DNA from: Bursaphelenchus xylophilus
Taxonomy: Eukaryota > Nematoda > Chromadorea > Rhabditida > Aphelenchoididae
Direction: 5' to 3'
NCBI GenBank assembly: GCA_904066235.2
Contig: CAJFCV020000001.1
Span: forward strand, 10,349,291-10,413,290
Length of the DNA: 64,000 nucleotides
Made by a program: the position numbers and the translations under genes. This document shows, piece by piece, positions 32,871 to 47,200 of this stretch (position 1 is the first letter of the stretch; each line of letters opens with the position of its first letter). The notes under the pieces are model-generated. The model had not been told where the DNA came from and ran no database searches. It saw nothing but the letters and a program-made list of their open reading frames with translations.

Positions 32871-35800
32871 TACACCATTCGAAAGCTAATCGCCTGAGAT
32901 TTTAGCATGGCAAGTTTCAGCTTTTTTGGAATCAAATTACGCCGACACTGGGCGAAAAACTCTGATATTATACTAGATACCGGTTTTAAAAAAAGTGAAT
33001 TAGTGATGACGGAGTGAATTGACAAGACATACGCCATTCGAAAGCTAATCGCCTGAGATTTTAGCATGGCAAGTTTCAGCATTTTTGGAATCAAACTACG
33101 CCCGCCCCAGGCCAAAAACTCTGATATTATACTAGACACCGGTTTTAAAAAAAGTGAATTAGTGATGAAGGAGTGAATTGACAAGACATACACCATTCGA
33201 AAGCTAATCGCCTGAGATTTTAGCATGGCAAGTTTCAGCTTTTTTGGAATCAAATTGCGCCGACACTGGGCGAAATACTCTGATATTATACTAGACACCG
33301 GTTTAAAAAAAGTGAATTAGTGATGACAGAGTGAATTGACAAGACATACACCATTCGAAAGCTAATCGCCTGCGATTTTAGCATGGCAAGTTTCAGCTTT
33401 TTTGGAATCAAACTACGCCCACACTGGGCGAAACACTCTGATATTATACTAGACACCGGTTTAAAAAAAGTGAATTAGTGATGAAGGAGTGAATTGACAA
33501 GACATACACCATTCGAAAGCTAATCGCCTGCGATTTTAGCATGGCAAGTTTCAGCTTTTTTGGAATCAAATTGCGCCGACACTGGGCGAAACACTCTGAT
33601 ATTATACTAGACACCGGTTTTAAAAAAAGTGAATTAGTGATGAAGGAGTGAATTGACAAGACATACACCATTCGAAAGCTAATCGCCTGAGATTTTAGCA
33701 TGGCAAGTTTCAGCTTTTTTGGAATCAAATTACGCCGACACTGGGCGAAAAACTCTGATATTATACTAGATACCGGTTTTAAAAAAAGTGAATTAGTGAT
33801 GACGGAGTGAATTGACAAGACATACGCCATTCGAAAGCTAATCGCCTGAGATTTTAGCATGGCAAGTTTCAGCATTTTTGGAATCAAACTACGCCCGCCC
33901 CAGGCCAAAAACTCTGATATTATACTAGACACCGGTTTTAAAAAAAGTGAATTAGTGATGAAGGAGTGAATTGACAAGACATACACCATTCGAAAGCTAA
34001 TCGCCTGCGATTTTAGCATGGCCAGTTTCAGCTTTTTTGGAATCAAATTGCGCCGACACTGGGCGAAATACTCTGATATTATACTAGACACCGGTTTAAA
34101 AAAAAAGTGAATTAGTGATGACGGAGTGAATTGACAAGACATACGCCATTCGAAAGCTAATCGCCTGAGATTTTAGCATGGCAAGTTTCAGCATTTTTGG
34201 AATCAAACTACGCCCGCCCCAGGCCAAAAACTCTGATATTATACTAGACACCGGTTTTAAAAAAAGTGAATTAGTGATGAAGGAGTGAATTGACAAGACA
34301 TACACCATTCGAAAGCTAATCGCCTGAGATTTTAGCATGGCAAGTTTCAGCATTTTTGGAATCAAACTACGCCCACACTGGGCGAAACACTCTGATATTA
34401 TACTAGACACCGGTTTTAAAAAAAAGTGAATTAGTGATGACGGAGTGAATTGACAAGACATACGCCATTCGAAAGCTAATTGCCTGCGATTTTAGCATGG
34501 CAAGTTTCAGCATTTTTGGAATCAAACTACGCCCACACTGGGCGAAACACTCTGATATTTTACTAGACACCGGTTTTAAAAAAAAGTGAATTAGTGATGA
34601 AGGAGTGAATTGACAACACATACACCATTCGAAAGCTAATCGCCTGAGATTTTAGCGTGGCAAGTTTCAGCATTTTTGGAATCAAACTACGCCCACACTG
34701 GGCGAAACACTCTGATATTATACTAGACACCGGTTTTAAAAAAAGTGAATTAGTGATGAAGGAGTGAATTGACAAGACATACACCATTCGAAAGCTAATC
34801 GCCTGAGATTTTAGCGTGGCAAGTTTCAGCTTTTTTGGAATCAAATTGCGCCGACACTGGGCGAAACACTCTGATATTATACTAGACACCGGTTTTAAAA
34901 AAAGTGAATTAGTGATGAAGGAGTGAATTGACAAGACATACACCATTCGAAAGCTAATCGCCTGAGATTTTAGCATGGCAAGTTTCAGCTTTTTTGGAAT
35001 CAAATTACGCCGACACTGGGCGAAAAACTCTGATATTATACTAGATACCGGTTTTAAAAAAAGTGAATTAGTGATGACGGAGTGAATTGACAAGACATAC
35101 GCCATTCGAAAGCTAATCGCCTGAGATTTTAGCATGGCAAGTTTCAGCATTTTTGGAATCAAACTACGCCCACACTGGGCGAAACACTCTGATATTATAC
35201 TAGACACCGGTTTAAAAAAAGTGAATTAGTGATGAAGGAGTGAATTGACAAGACATACACCATTCGAAAGCTAATCGCCTGCGATTTTAGCATGGCAAGT
35301 TTCAGCATTTTTGGAATCAAACTACGCCCGCCCCAGGCCAAAAACTCTGATATTATACTAGACACCGGTTTAAAAAAAAGTGAATTAGTGATGAAGGAGT
35401 GAATTGACAAGACATACACCATTCGAAAGCTAATCGCCTGCGATTTTAGCATGGCAAGTTTCAGCATTTTTGGAATCAAACTACGCCCACACTGGGCGAA
35501 ACACTCTGATATTATACTAGACACCGGTTTTAAAAAAAAGTGAATTAGTGATGAAGGAGTGAATTGACAGCACATACACCATTCGAAAGCTAATCGCCTG
35601 AGATTTTAGCGTGGCAAGTTTCAGCATTTTTGGAATCAAACTACGCCCACACTGGGCGAAACACTCTGATATTATACTAGACACCGGTTTAAAAAAAGTG
35701 AATTAGTGATGAAGGAGTGAATTGACAAGACATACACCATTCGAAAGCTAATCGCCTGCGATTTTAGCATGGCAAGTTTCAGCTTTTTTGGAATCAAATT

Positions 35801-38800
35801 GCGCCGACACTGGGCGAAACACTCTGATATTATACTAGACACCGGTTTTAAAAAAAGTGAATTAGTGATGACGGAGTGAATTGACAAGACATACGCCATT
35901 CGAAAGCTAATCGCCTGAGATTTTAGCATGGCAAGTTTCAGCTTTTTTGGAATCAAATTACGCCGACACTGGGCGAAAAACTCTGATATTATACTAGATA
36001 CCGGTTTTAAAAAAAGTGAATTAGTGATGACGGAGTGAATTGACAAGACATACGCCATTCGAAAGCTAATCGCCTGAGATTTTAGCATGGCAAGTTTCAG
36101 CTTTTTTGGAATCAAATTACGCCGACACTGGGCGAAAAACTCTGATATTATACTAGATACCGGTTTTAAAAAAAGTGAATTAGTGATGACGGAGTGAATT
36201 GACAAGACATACGCCATTCGAAAGCTAATCGCCTGAGATTTTAGCATGGCAAGTTTCAGCATTTTTGGAATCAAACTACGCCCGCCCCAGGCCAAAAACT
36301 CTGATATTATACTAGACACCGGTTTTAAAAAAAGTGAATTAGTGATGAAGGAGTGAATTGACAAGACATACACCATTCGAAAGCTAATCGCCTGAGATTT
36401 TAGCGTGGCAAGTTTCAGCTTTTTTGGAATCAAATTGCGCCGACACTGGGCGAAACACTCTGATATTATACTAGACACCGGTTTTAAAAAAAGTGAATTA
36501 GTGATGAAGGAGTGAATTGACAAGACATACACCATTCGAAAGCTAATCGCCTGAGATTTTAGCTTGGCAAGTTTCAGCATTTTTGGAATCAAACTGCGCC
36601 CACACTGGGCGAAACACTCTGATATTATACTAGACACCGGTTTTAAAAAAAGTGAATTAGTGATGAAGGAGTGAATTGACAAGACATACACCATTCGAAA
36701 GCTAATCGCCTGAGATTTTAGCATGGCAAGTTTCAGCTTTTTTGGAATCAAATTGCGCCGACACTGGGCGAAATACTCTGATATTATACTAGACACCGGT
36801 TTAAAAAAAGTGAATTAGTGATGACAGAGTGAATTGACAAGACATACACCATTCGAAAGCTAATCGCCTGCGATTTTAGCATGGCAAGTTTCAGCTTTTT
36901 TGGAATCAAACTACGCCCACACTGGGCGAAACACTCTGATATTATACTAGACACCGGTTTAAAAAAAGTGAATTAGTGATGAAGGAGTGAATTGACAAGA
37001 CATACACCATTCGAAAGCTAATCGCCTGCGATTTTAGCATGGCAAGTTTCAGCTTTTTTGGAATCAAATTGCGCCGACACTGGGCGAAACACTCTGATAT
37101 TATACTAGACACCGGTTTTAAAAAAAGTGAATTAGTGATGAAGGAGTGAATTGACAAGACATACACCATTCGAAAGCTAATCGCCTGAGATTTTAGCATG
37201 GCAAGTTTCAGCTTTTTTGGAATCAAATTACGCCGACACTGGGCGAAAAACTCTGATATTATACTAGATACCGGTTTTAAAAAAAGTGAATTAGTGATGA
37301 CGGAGTGAATTGACAAGACATACGCCATTCGAAAGCTAATCGCCTGAGATTTTAGCATGGCAAGTTTCAGCTTTTTTGGAATCAAATTACGCCGACACTG
37401 GGCGAAAAACTCTGATATTATACTAGATACCGGTTTTAAAAAAAGTGAATTAGTGATGACGGAGTGAATTGACAAGACATACGCCATTCGAAAGCTAATC
37501 GCCTGAGATTTTAGCATGGCAAGTTTCAGCATTTTTGGAATCAAACTACGCCCGCCCCAGGCCAAAAACTCTGATATTATACTAGACACCGGTTTTAAAA
37601 AAAGTGAATTAGTGATGAAGGAGTGAATTGACAAGACATACACCATTCGAAAGCTAATCGCCTGAGATTTTAGCATGGCAAGTTTCAGCTTTTTTGGAAT
37701 CAAATTACGCCGACACTGGGCGAAAAACTCTGATATTATACTAGATACCGGTTTTAAAAAAAGTGAATTAGTGATGACGGAGTGAATTGACAAGACATAC
37801 GCCATTCGAAAGCTAATCGCCTGAGATTTTAGCATGGCAAGTTTCAGCATTTTTGGAATCAAACTACGCCCGCCCCAGGCCAAAAACTCTGATATTATAC
37901 TAGACACCGGTTTTAAAAAAAGTGAATTAGTGATGAAGGAGTGAATTGACAAGACATACACCATTCGAAAGCTAATCGCCTGAGATTTTAGCATGGCAAG
38001 TTTCAGCTTTTTTGGAATCAAATTGCGCCGACACTGGGCGAAACACTCTGATATTATACTAGACACCGGTTTTAAAAAAAGTGAATTAGTGATGAAGGAG
38101 TGAATTGACAAGACATACACCATTCGAAAGCTAATCGCCTGAGATTTTAGCATGGCAAGTTTCAGCTTTTTTGGAATCAAATTACGCCGACACTGGGCGA
38201 AAAACTCTGATATTATACTAGACACCGGTTTTAAAAAAAGTGAATTAGTGATGAAGGAGTGAATTGACAAGACATACGCCATTCGAAAGCTAATCGCCTG
38301 AGATTTTAGCATGGCAAGTTTCAGCTTTTTTGGAATCAAATTACGCCGACACTGGGCGAAAAACTCTGATATTATACTAGATACCGGTTTTAAAAAAAAG
38401 TGAATTAGTGATGACGGAGTGAATTGACAAGACATACGCCATTCGAAAGCTAATCGCCTGAGATTTTAGCATGGCAAGTTTCAGCATTTTTGGAATCAAA
38501 CTACGCCCGCCCCAGGCCAAAAACTCTGATATTATACTAGACACCGGTTTTAAAAAAAGTGAATTAGTGATGAAGGAGTGAATTGACAAGACATACACCA
38601 TTCGAAAGCTAATCGCCTGAGATTTTAGCGTGGCAAGTTTCAGCTTTTTTGGAATCAAATTGCGCCGACACTGGGCGAAACACTCTGATATTATACTAGA
38701 CACCGGTTTTAAAAAAAGTGAATTAGTGATGAAGGAGTGAATTGACAAGACATACACCATTCGAAAGCTAATCGCCTGAGATTTTAGCTTGGCAAGTTTC

Positions 38801-38992
38801 AGCATTTTTGGAATCAAACTGCGCCCACACTGGGCGAAACACTCTGATATTATACTAGACACCGGTTTTAAAAAAAGTGAATTAGTGATGAAGGAGTGAA
38901 TTGACAAGACATACACCATTCGAAAGCTAATCGCCTGAGATTTTAGCATGGCAAGTTTCAGCTTTTTTGGAATCAAATTGCGCCGACACTGG

Positions 38993-41217
38993 GCGAAATA
39001 CTCTGATATTATACTAGACACCGGTTTAAAAAAAGTGAATTAGTGATGACAGAGTGAATTGACAAGACATACACCATTCGAAAGCTAATCGCCTGCGATT
39101 TTAGCATGGCAAGTTTCAGCTTTTTTGGAATCAAATTGCGCCGACACTGGGCGAAACACTCTGATATTATACTAGACACCGGTTTTAAAAAAAGTGAATT
39201 AGTGATGAAGGAGTGAATTGACAAGACATACACCATTCGAAAGCTAATCGCCTGAGATTTTAGCATGGCAAGTTTCAGCTTTTTTGGAATCAAATTACGC
39301 CGACACTGGGCGAAAAACTCTGATATTATACTAGACACCGGTTTTAAAAAAAGTGAATTAGTGATGAAGGAGTGAATTGACAAGACATACGCCATTCGAA
39401 AGCTAATCGCCTGAGATTTTAGCATGGCAAGTTTCAGCTTTTTTGGAATCAAATTACGCCGACACTGGGCGAAAAACTCTGATATTATACTAGATACCGG
39501 TTTTAAAAAAAGTGAATTAGTGATGACGGAGTGAATTGACAAGACATACGCCATTCGAAAGCTAATCGCCTGAGATTTTAGCATGGCAAGTTTCAGCATT
39601 TTTGGAATCAAACTACGCCCGCCCCAGGCCAAAAACTCTGATATTATACTAGACACCGGTTTTAAAAAAAGTGAATTAGTGATGAAGGAGTGAATTGACA
39701 AGACATACACCATTCGAAAGCTAATCGCCTGAGATTTTAGCGTGGCAAGTTTCAGCTTTTTTGGAATCAAATTGCGCCGACACTGGGCGAAACACTCTGA
39801 TATTATACTAGACACCGGTTTTAAAAAAAGTGAATTAGTGATGAAGGAGTGAATTGACAAGACATACACCATTCGAAAGCTAATCGCCTGAGATTTTAGC
39901 TTGGCAAGTTTCAGCATTTTTGGAATCAAACTGCGCCCACACTGGGCGAAACACTCTGATATTATACTAGACACCGGTTTTAAAAAAAGTGAATTAGTGA
40001 TGAAGGAGTGAATTGACAAGACATACACCATTCGAAAGCTAATCGCCTGAGATTTTAGCATGGCAAGTTTCAGCTTTTTTGGAATCAAATTGCGCCGACA
40101 CTGGGCGAAATACTCTGATATTATACTAGACACCGGTTTAAAAAAAAGTGAATTAGTGATGACAGAGTGAATTGACAAGACATACACCATTCGAAAGCTA
40201 ATCGCCTGCGATTTTAGCATGGCAAGTTTCAGCTTTTTTGGAATCAAATTGCGCCGACACTGGGCGAAACACTCTGATATTATACTAGACACCGGTTTTA
40301 AAAAAAGTGAATTAGTGATGAAGGAGTGAATTGACAAGACATACACCATTCGAAAGCTAATCGCCTGAGATTTTAGCATGGCAAGTTTCAGCTTTTTTGG
40401 AATCAAATTACGCCGACACTGGGCGAAAAACTCTGATATTATACTAGACACCGGTTTTAAAAAAAGTGAATTAGTGATGAAGGAGTGAATTGACAAGACA
40501 TACGCCATTCGAAAGCTAATCGCCTGAGATTTTAGCATGGCAAGTTTCAGCTTTTTTGGAATCAAATTACGCCGACACTGGGCGAAAAACTCTGATATTA
40601 TACTAGATACCGGTTTTAAAAAAAGTGAATTAGTGATGACGGAGTGAATTGACAAGACATACGCCATTCGAAAGCTAATCGCCTGAGATTTTAGCATGGC
40701 AAGTTTCAGCATTTTTGGAATCAAACTACGCCCGCCCCAGGCCAAAAACTCTGATATTATACTAGACACCGGTTTTAAAAAAAGTGAATTAGTGATGAAG
40801 GAGTGAATTGACAAGACATACACCATTCGAAAGCTAATCGCCTGAGATTTTAGCGTGGCAAGTTTCAGCTTTTTTGGAATCAAATTGCGCCGACACTGGG
40901 CGAAACACTCTGATATTATACTAGACACCGGTTTTAAAAAAAGTGAATTAGTGATGAAGGAGTGAATTGACAAGACATACACCATTCGAAAGCTAATCGC
41001 CTGAGATTTTAGCTTGGCAAGTTTCAGCATTTTTGGAATCAAACTGCGCCCACACTGGGCGAAACACTCTGATATTATACTAGACACCGGTTTTAAAAAA
41101 AGTGAATTAGTGATGAAGGAGTGAATTGACAAGACATACACCATTCGAAAGCTAATCGCCTGAGATTTTAGCATGGCAAGTTTCAGCTTTTTTGGAATCA
41201 AATTGCGCCGACACTGG
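38993..41217. repeat. Higher-order repeat: two copies of a 7-monomer unit (about 1113 bp)
   Basis: GCGAAATAC starts at 38993, 40105 and 41218, steps of 1112 and 1113 bp (7 x 159 is 1113). Between markers the seven monomers occur in the same order: the GAAATAC unit followed by CCTGCGATTTT, a C unit, two units with GAAAAAC, a D unit, a C unit, then a B-like unit with TAGCTTGGC. Related longer blocks flank it at 36768-38993 (14 units) and 41694-43761 (13 units). Confidence 0.8.
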
Positions 41218-44200
41218 GCGAAATACTCTGATATTATACTAGACACCGGTTTAAAAAAAGTGAATTAGTGATGACAGAGTGAATTGACAAGACATACACC
41301 ATTCGAAAGCTAATCGCCTGCGATTTTAGCATGGCAAGTTTCAGCTTTTTTGGAATCAAACTACGCCCACACTGGGCGAAACACTCTGATATTATACTAG
41401 ACACCGGTTTTAAAAAAAGTGAATTAGTGATGAAGGAGTGAATTGACAAGACATACACCATTCGAAAGCTAATCGCCTGAGATTTTAGCTTGGCAAGTTT
41501 CAGCATTTTTGGAATCAAACTGCGCCCACACTGGGCGAAACACTCTGATATTATACTAGACACCGGTTTTAAAAAAAGTGAATTAGTGATGAAGGAGTGA
41601 ATTGACAAGACATACACCATTCGAAAGCTAATCGCCTGAGATTTTAGCATGGCAAGTTTCAGCTTTTTTGGAATCAAATTGCGCCGACACTGGGCGAAAT
41701 ACTCTGATATTATACTAGACACCGGTTTAAAAAAAGTGAATTAGTGATGACAGAGTGAATTGACAAGACATACACCATTCGAAAGCTAATCGCCTGCGAT
41801 TTTAGCATGGCAAGTTTCAGCTTTTTTGGAATCAAACTACGCCCACACTGGGCGAAACACTCTGATATTATACTAGACACCGGTTTAAAAAAAGTGAATT
41901 AGTGATGAAGGAGTGAATTGACAAGACATACACCATTCGAAAGCTAATCGCCTGCGATTTTAGCATGGCAAGTTTCAGCTTTTTTGGAATCAAATTGCGC
42001 CGACACTGGGCGAAACACTCTGATATTATACTAGACACCGGTTTTAAAAAAAGTGAATTAGTGATGAAGGAGTGAATTGACAAGACATACACCATTCGAA
42101 AGCTAATCGCCTGAGATTTTAGCATGGCAAGTTTCAGCTTTTTTGGAATCAAATTACGCCGACACTGGGCGAAAAACTCTGATATTATACTAGATACCGG
42201 TTTTAAAAAAAGTGAATTAGTGATGACGGAGTGAATTGACAAGACATACGCCATTCGAAAGCTAATCGCCTGAGATTTTAGCATGGCAAGTTTCAGCTTT
42301 TTTGGAATCAAATTACGCCGACACTGGGCGAAAAACTCTGATATTATACTAGATACCGGTTTTAAAAAAAGTGAATTAGTGATGACGGAGTGAATTGACA
42401 AGACATACGCCATTCGAAAGCTAATCGCCTGAGATTTTAGCATGGCAAGTTTCAGCATTTTTGGAATCAAACTACGCCCGCCCCAGGCCAAAAACTCTGA
42501 TATTATACTAGACACCGGTTTTAAAAAAAGTGAATTAGTGATGAAGGAGTGAATTGACAAGACATACACCATTCGAAAGCTAATCGCCTGAGATTTTAGC
42601 ATGGCAAGTTTCAGCTTTTTTGGAATCAAATTACGCCGACACTGGGCGAAAAACTCTGATATTATACTAGATACCGGTTTTAAAAAAAGTGAATTAGTGA
42701 TGACGGAGTGAATTGACAAGACATACGCCATTCGAAAGCTAATCGCCTGAGATTTTAGCATGGCAAGTTTCAGCATTTTTGGAATCAAACTACGCCCGCC
42801 CCAGGCCAAAAACTCTGATATTATACTAGACACCGGTTTTAAAAAAAGTGAATTAGTGATGAAGGAGTGAATTGACAAGACATACACCATTCGAAAGCTA
42901 ATCGCCTGAGATTTTAGCATGGCAAGTTTCAGCTTTTTTGGAATCAAATTGCGCCGACACTGGGCGAAACACTCTGATATTATACTAGACACCGGTTTTA
43001 AAAAAAAGTGAATTAGTGATGAAGGAGTGAATTGACAAGACATACACCATTCGAAAGCTAATCGCCTGAGATTTTAGCATGGCAAGTTTCAGCTTTTTTG
43101 GAATCAAATTACGCCGACACTGGGCGAAAAACTCTGATATTATACTAGATACCGGTTTTAAAAAAAGTGAATTAGTGATGACGGAGTGAATTGACAAGAC
43201 ATACGCCATTCGAAAGCTAATCGCCTGAGATTTTAGCATGGCAAGTTTCAGCATTTTTGGAATCAAACTACGCCCGCCCCAGGCCAAAAACTCTGATATT
43301 ATACTAGACACCGGTTTTAAAAAAAGTGAATTAGTGATGAAGGAGTGAATTGACAAGACATACACCATTCGAAAGCTAATCGCCTGAGATTTTAGCGTGG
43401 CAAGTTTCAGCTTTTTTGGAATCAAATTGCGCCGACACTGGGCGAAACACTCTGATATTATACTAGACACCGGTTTTAAAAAAAGTGAATTAGTGATGAA
43501 GGAGTGAATTGACAAGACATACACCATTCGAAAGCTAATCGCCTGAGATTTTAGCTTGGCAAGTTTCAGCATTTTTGGAATCAAACTGCGCCCACACTGG
43601 GCGAAACACTCTGATATTATACTAGACACCGGTTTTAAAAAAAAGTGAATTAGTGATGAAGGAGTGAATTGACAAGACATACACCATTCGAAAGCTAATC
43701 GCCTGAGATTTTAGCATGGCAAGTTTCAGCTTTTTTGGAATCAAATTGCGCCGACACTGGGCGAAATACTCTGATATTATACTAGACACCGGTTTAAAAA
43801 AAAGTGAATTAGTGATGACAGAGTGAATTGACAAGACATACACCATTCGAAAGCTAATCGCCTGCGATTTTAGCATGGCAAGTTTCAGCTTTTTTGGAAT
43901 CAAACTACGCCCACACTGGGCGAAACACTCTGATATTATACTAGACACCGGTTTAAAAAAAGTGAATTAGTGATGAAGGAGTGAATTGACAAGACATACA
44001 CCATTCGAAAGCTAATCGCCTGCGATTTTAGCATGGCAAGTTTCAGCTTTTTTGGAATCAAATTGCGCCGACACTGGGCGAAACACTCTGATATTATACT
44101 AGACACCGGTTTTAAAAAAAGTGAATTAGTGATGAAGGAGTGAATTGACAAGACATACACCATTCGAAAGCTAATCGCCTGAGATTTTAGCATGGCAAGT

Positions 44201-47200
44201 TTCAGCTTTTTTGGAATCAAATTACGCCGACACTGGGCGAAAAACTCTGATATTATACTAGATACCGGTTTTAAAAAAAAGTGAATTAGTGATGACGGAG
44301 TGAATTGACAAGACATACGCCATTCGAAAGCTAATCGCCTGAGATTTTAGCATGGCAAGTTTCAGCATTTTTGGAATCAAACTACGCCCGCCCCAGGCCA
44401 AAAACTCTGATATTATACTAGACACCGGTTTTAAAAAAAAGTGAATTAGTGATGAAGGAGTGAATTGACAAGACATACACCATTCGAAAGCTAATCGCCT
44501 GCGATTTTAGCATGGCCAGTTTCAGCTTTTTTGGAATCAAATTGCGCCGACACTGGGCGAAACACTCTGATATTATACTAGACACCGGTTTTAAAAAAAG
44601 TGAATTAGTGATGAAGGAGTGAATTGACAAGACATACACCATTCGAAAGCTAATCGCCTGAGATTTTAGCATGGCAAGTTTCAGCATTTTTGGAATCAAA
44701 CTACGCCCACACTGGGCGAAACACTCTGATATTATACTAGACACCGGTTTTAAAAAAAAGTGAATTAGTGATGACGGAGTGAATTGACAAGACATACGCC
44801 ATTCGAAAGCTAATTGCCTGCGATTTTAGCATGGCAAGTTTCAGCATTTTTGGAATCAAACTACGCCCACACTGGGCGAAACACTCTGATATTTTACTAG
44901 ACACCGGTTTTAAAAAAAGTGAATTAGTGATGAAGGAGTGAATTGACAACACATACACCATTCGAAAGCTAATCGCCTGAGATTTTAGCGTGGCAAGTTT
45001 CAGCATTTTTGGAATCAAACTACGCCCACACTGGGCGAAACACTCTGATATTATACTAGACACCGGTTTTAAAAAAAGTGAATTAGTGATGAAGGAGTGA
45101 ATTGACAAGACATACACCATTCGAAAGCTAATCGCCTGAGATTTTAGCGTGGCAAGTTTCAGCTTTTTTGGAATCAAATTGCGCCGACACTGGGCGAAAC
45201 ACTCTGATATTATACTAGACACCGGTTTTAAAAAAAGTGAATTAGTGATGAAGGAGTGAATTGACAAGACATACACCATTCGAAAGCTAATCGCCTGAGA
45301 TTTTAGCATGGCAAGTTTCAGCTTTTTTGGAATCAAATTGCGCCGACACTGGGCGAAACACTCTGATATTATACTAGACACCGGTTTAAAAAAAGTGAAT
45401 TAGTGATGACAGAGTGAATTGACAAGACATACACCATTCGAAAGCTAATCGCCTGAGATTTTAGCATGGCAAGTTTCAGCTTTTTTGGAATCAAATTACG
45501 CCGACACTGGGCGAAAAACTCTGATATTATACTAGATACCGGTTTTAAAAAAAGTGAATTAGTGATGACGGAGTGAATTGACAAGACATACGCCATTCGA
45601 AAGCTAATCGCCTGAGATTTTAGCATGGCAAGTTTCAGCATTTTTGGAATCAAACTACGCCCGCCCCAGGCCAAAAACTCTGATATTATACTAGACACCG
45701 GTTTTAAAAAAAGTGAATTAGTGATGAAGGAGTGAATTGACAAGACATACACCATTCGAAAGCTAATCGCCTGAGATTTTAGCGTGGCAAGTTTCAGCTT
45801 TTTTGGAATCAAATTGCGCCGACACTGGGCGAAACACTCTGATATTATACTAGACACCGGTTTTAAAAAAAGTGAATTAGTGATGAAGGAGTGAATTGAC
45901 AAGACATACACCATTCGAAAGCTAATCGCCTGAGATTTTAGCTTGGCAAGTTTCAGCATTTTTGGAATCAAACTGCGCCCACACTGGGCGAAACACTCTG
46001 ATATTATACTAGACACCGGTTTAAAAAAAGTGAATTAGTGATGAAGGAGTGAATTGACAAGACATACACCATTCGAAAGCTAATCGCCTGAGATTTTAGC
46101 ATGGCAAGTTTCAGCTTTTTTGGAATCAAATTGCGCCCACACTGGGCGAAACACTCTGATATTATACTAGACACCGGTTTAAAAAAAAGTGAATTAGTGA
46201 TGAAGGAGTGAATTGACAAGACATACACCATTCGAAAGCTAATCGCCTGAGATTTTAGCGTGGCAAGTTTCAGCTTTTTTGGAATCAAATTGCGCCGACA
46301 CTGGGCGAAACACTCTGATATTATACTAGACACCGGTTTAAAAAAAAGTGAATTAGTGATGAAGGAGTGAATTGACAAGACATACACCATTCGAAAGCTA
46401 ATCGCCTGAGATTTTAGCTTGGCAAGTTTCAGCATTTTTGGAATCAAACTGCGCCCACACTGGGCGAAACACTCTGATATTATACTAGACACCGGTTTTA
46501 AAAAAAGTGAATTAGTGATGAAGGAGTGAATTGACAAGACATACACCATTCGAAAGCTAATCGCCTGAGATTTTAGCATGGCAAGTTTCAGCTTTTTTGG
46601 AATCAAATTGCGCCGACACTGGGCGAAACACTCTGATATTATACTAGACACCGGTTTAAAAAAAGTGAATTAGTGATGACAGAGTGAATTGACAAGACAT
46701 ACACCATTCGAAAGCTAATCGCCTGAGATTTTAGCATGGCAAGTTTCAGCTTTTTTGGAATCAAATTACGCCGACACTGGGCGAAAAACTCTGATATTAT
46801 ACTAGATACCGGTTTTAAAAAAAGTGAATTAGTGATGACGGAGTGAATTGACAAGACATACGCCATTCGAAAGCTAATCGCCTGAGATTTTAGCATGGCA
46901 AGTTTCAGCATTTTTGGAATCAAACTACGCCCGCCCCAGGCCAAAAACTCTGATATTATACTAGACACCGGTTTTAAAAAAAAGTGAATTAGTGATGAAG
47001 GAGTGAATTGACAAGACATACACCATTCGAAAGCTAATCGCCTGAGATTTTAGCGTGGCAAGTTTCAGCTTTTTTGGAATCAAATTGCGCCGACACTGGG
47101 CGAAACACTCTGATATTATACTAGACACCGGTTTTAAAAAAAGTGAATTAGTGATGAAGGAGTGAATTGACAAGACATACACCATTCGAAAGCTAATCGC

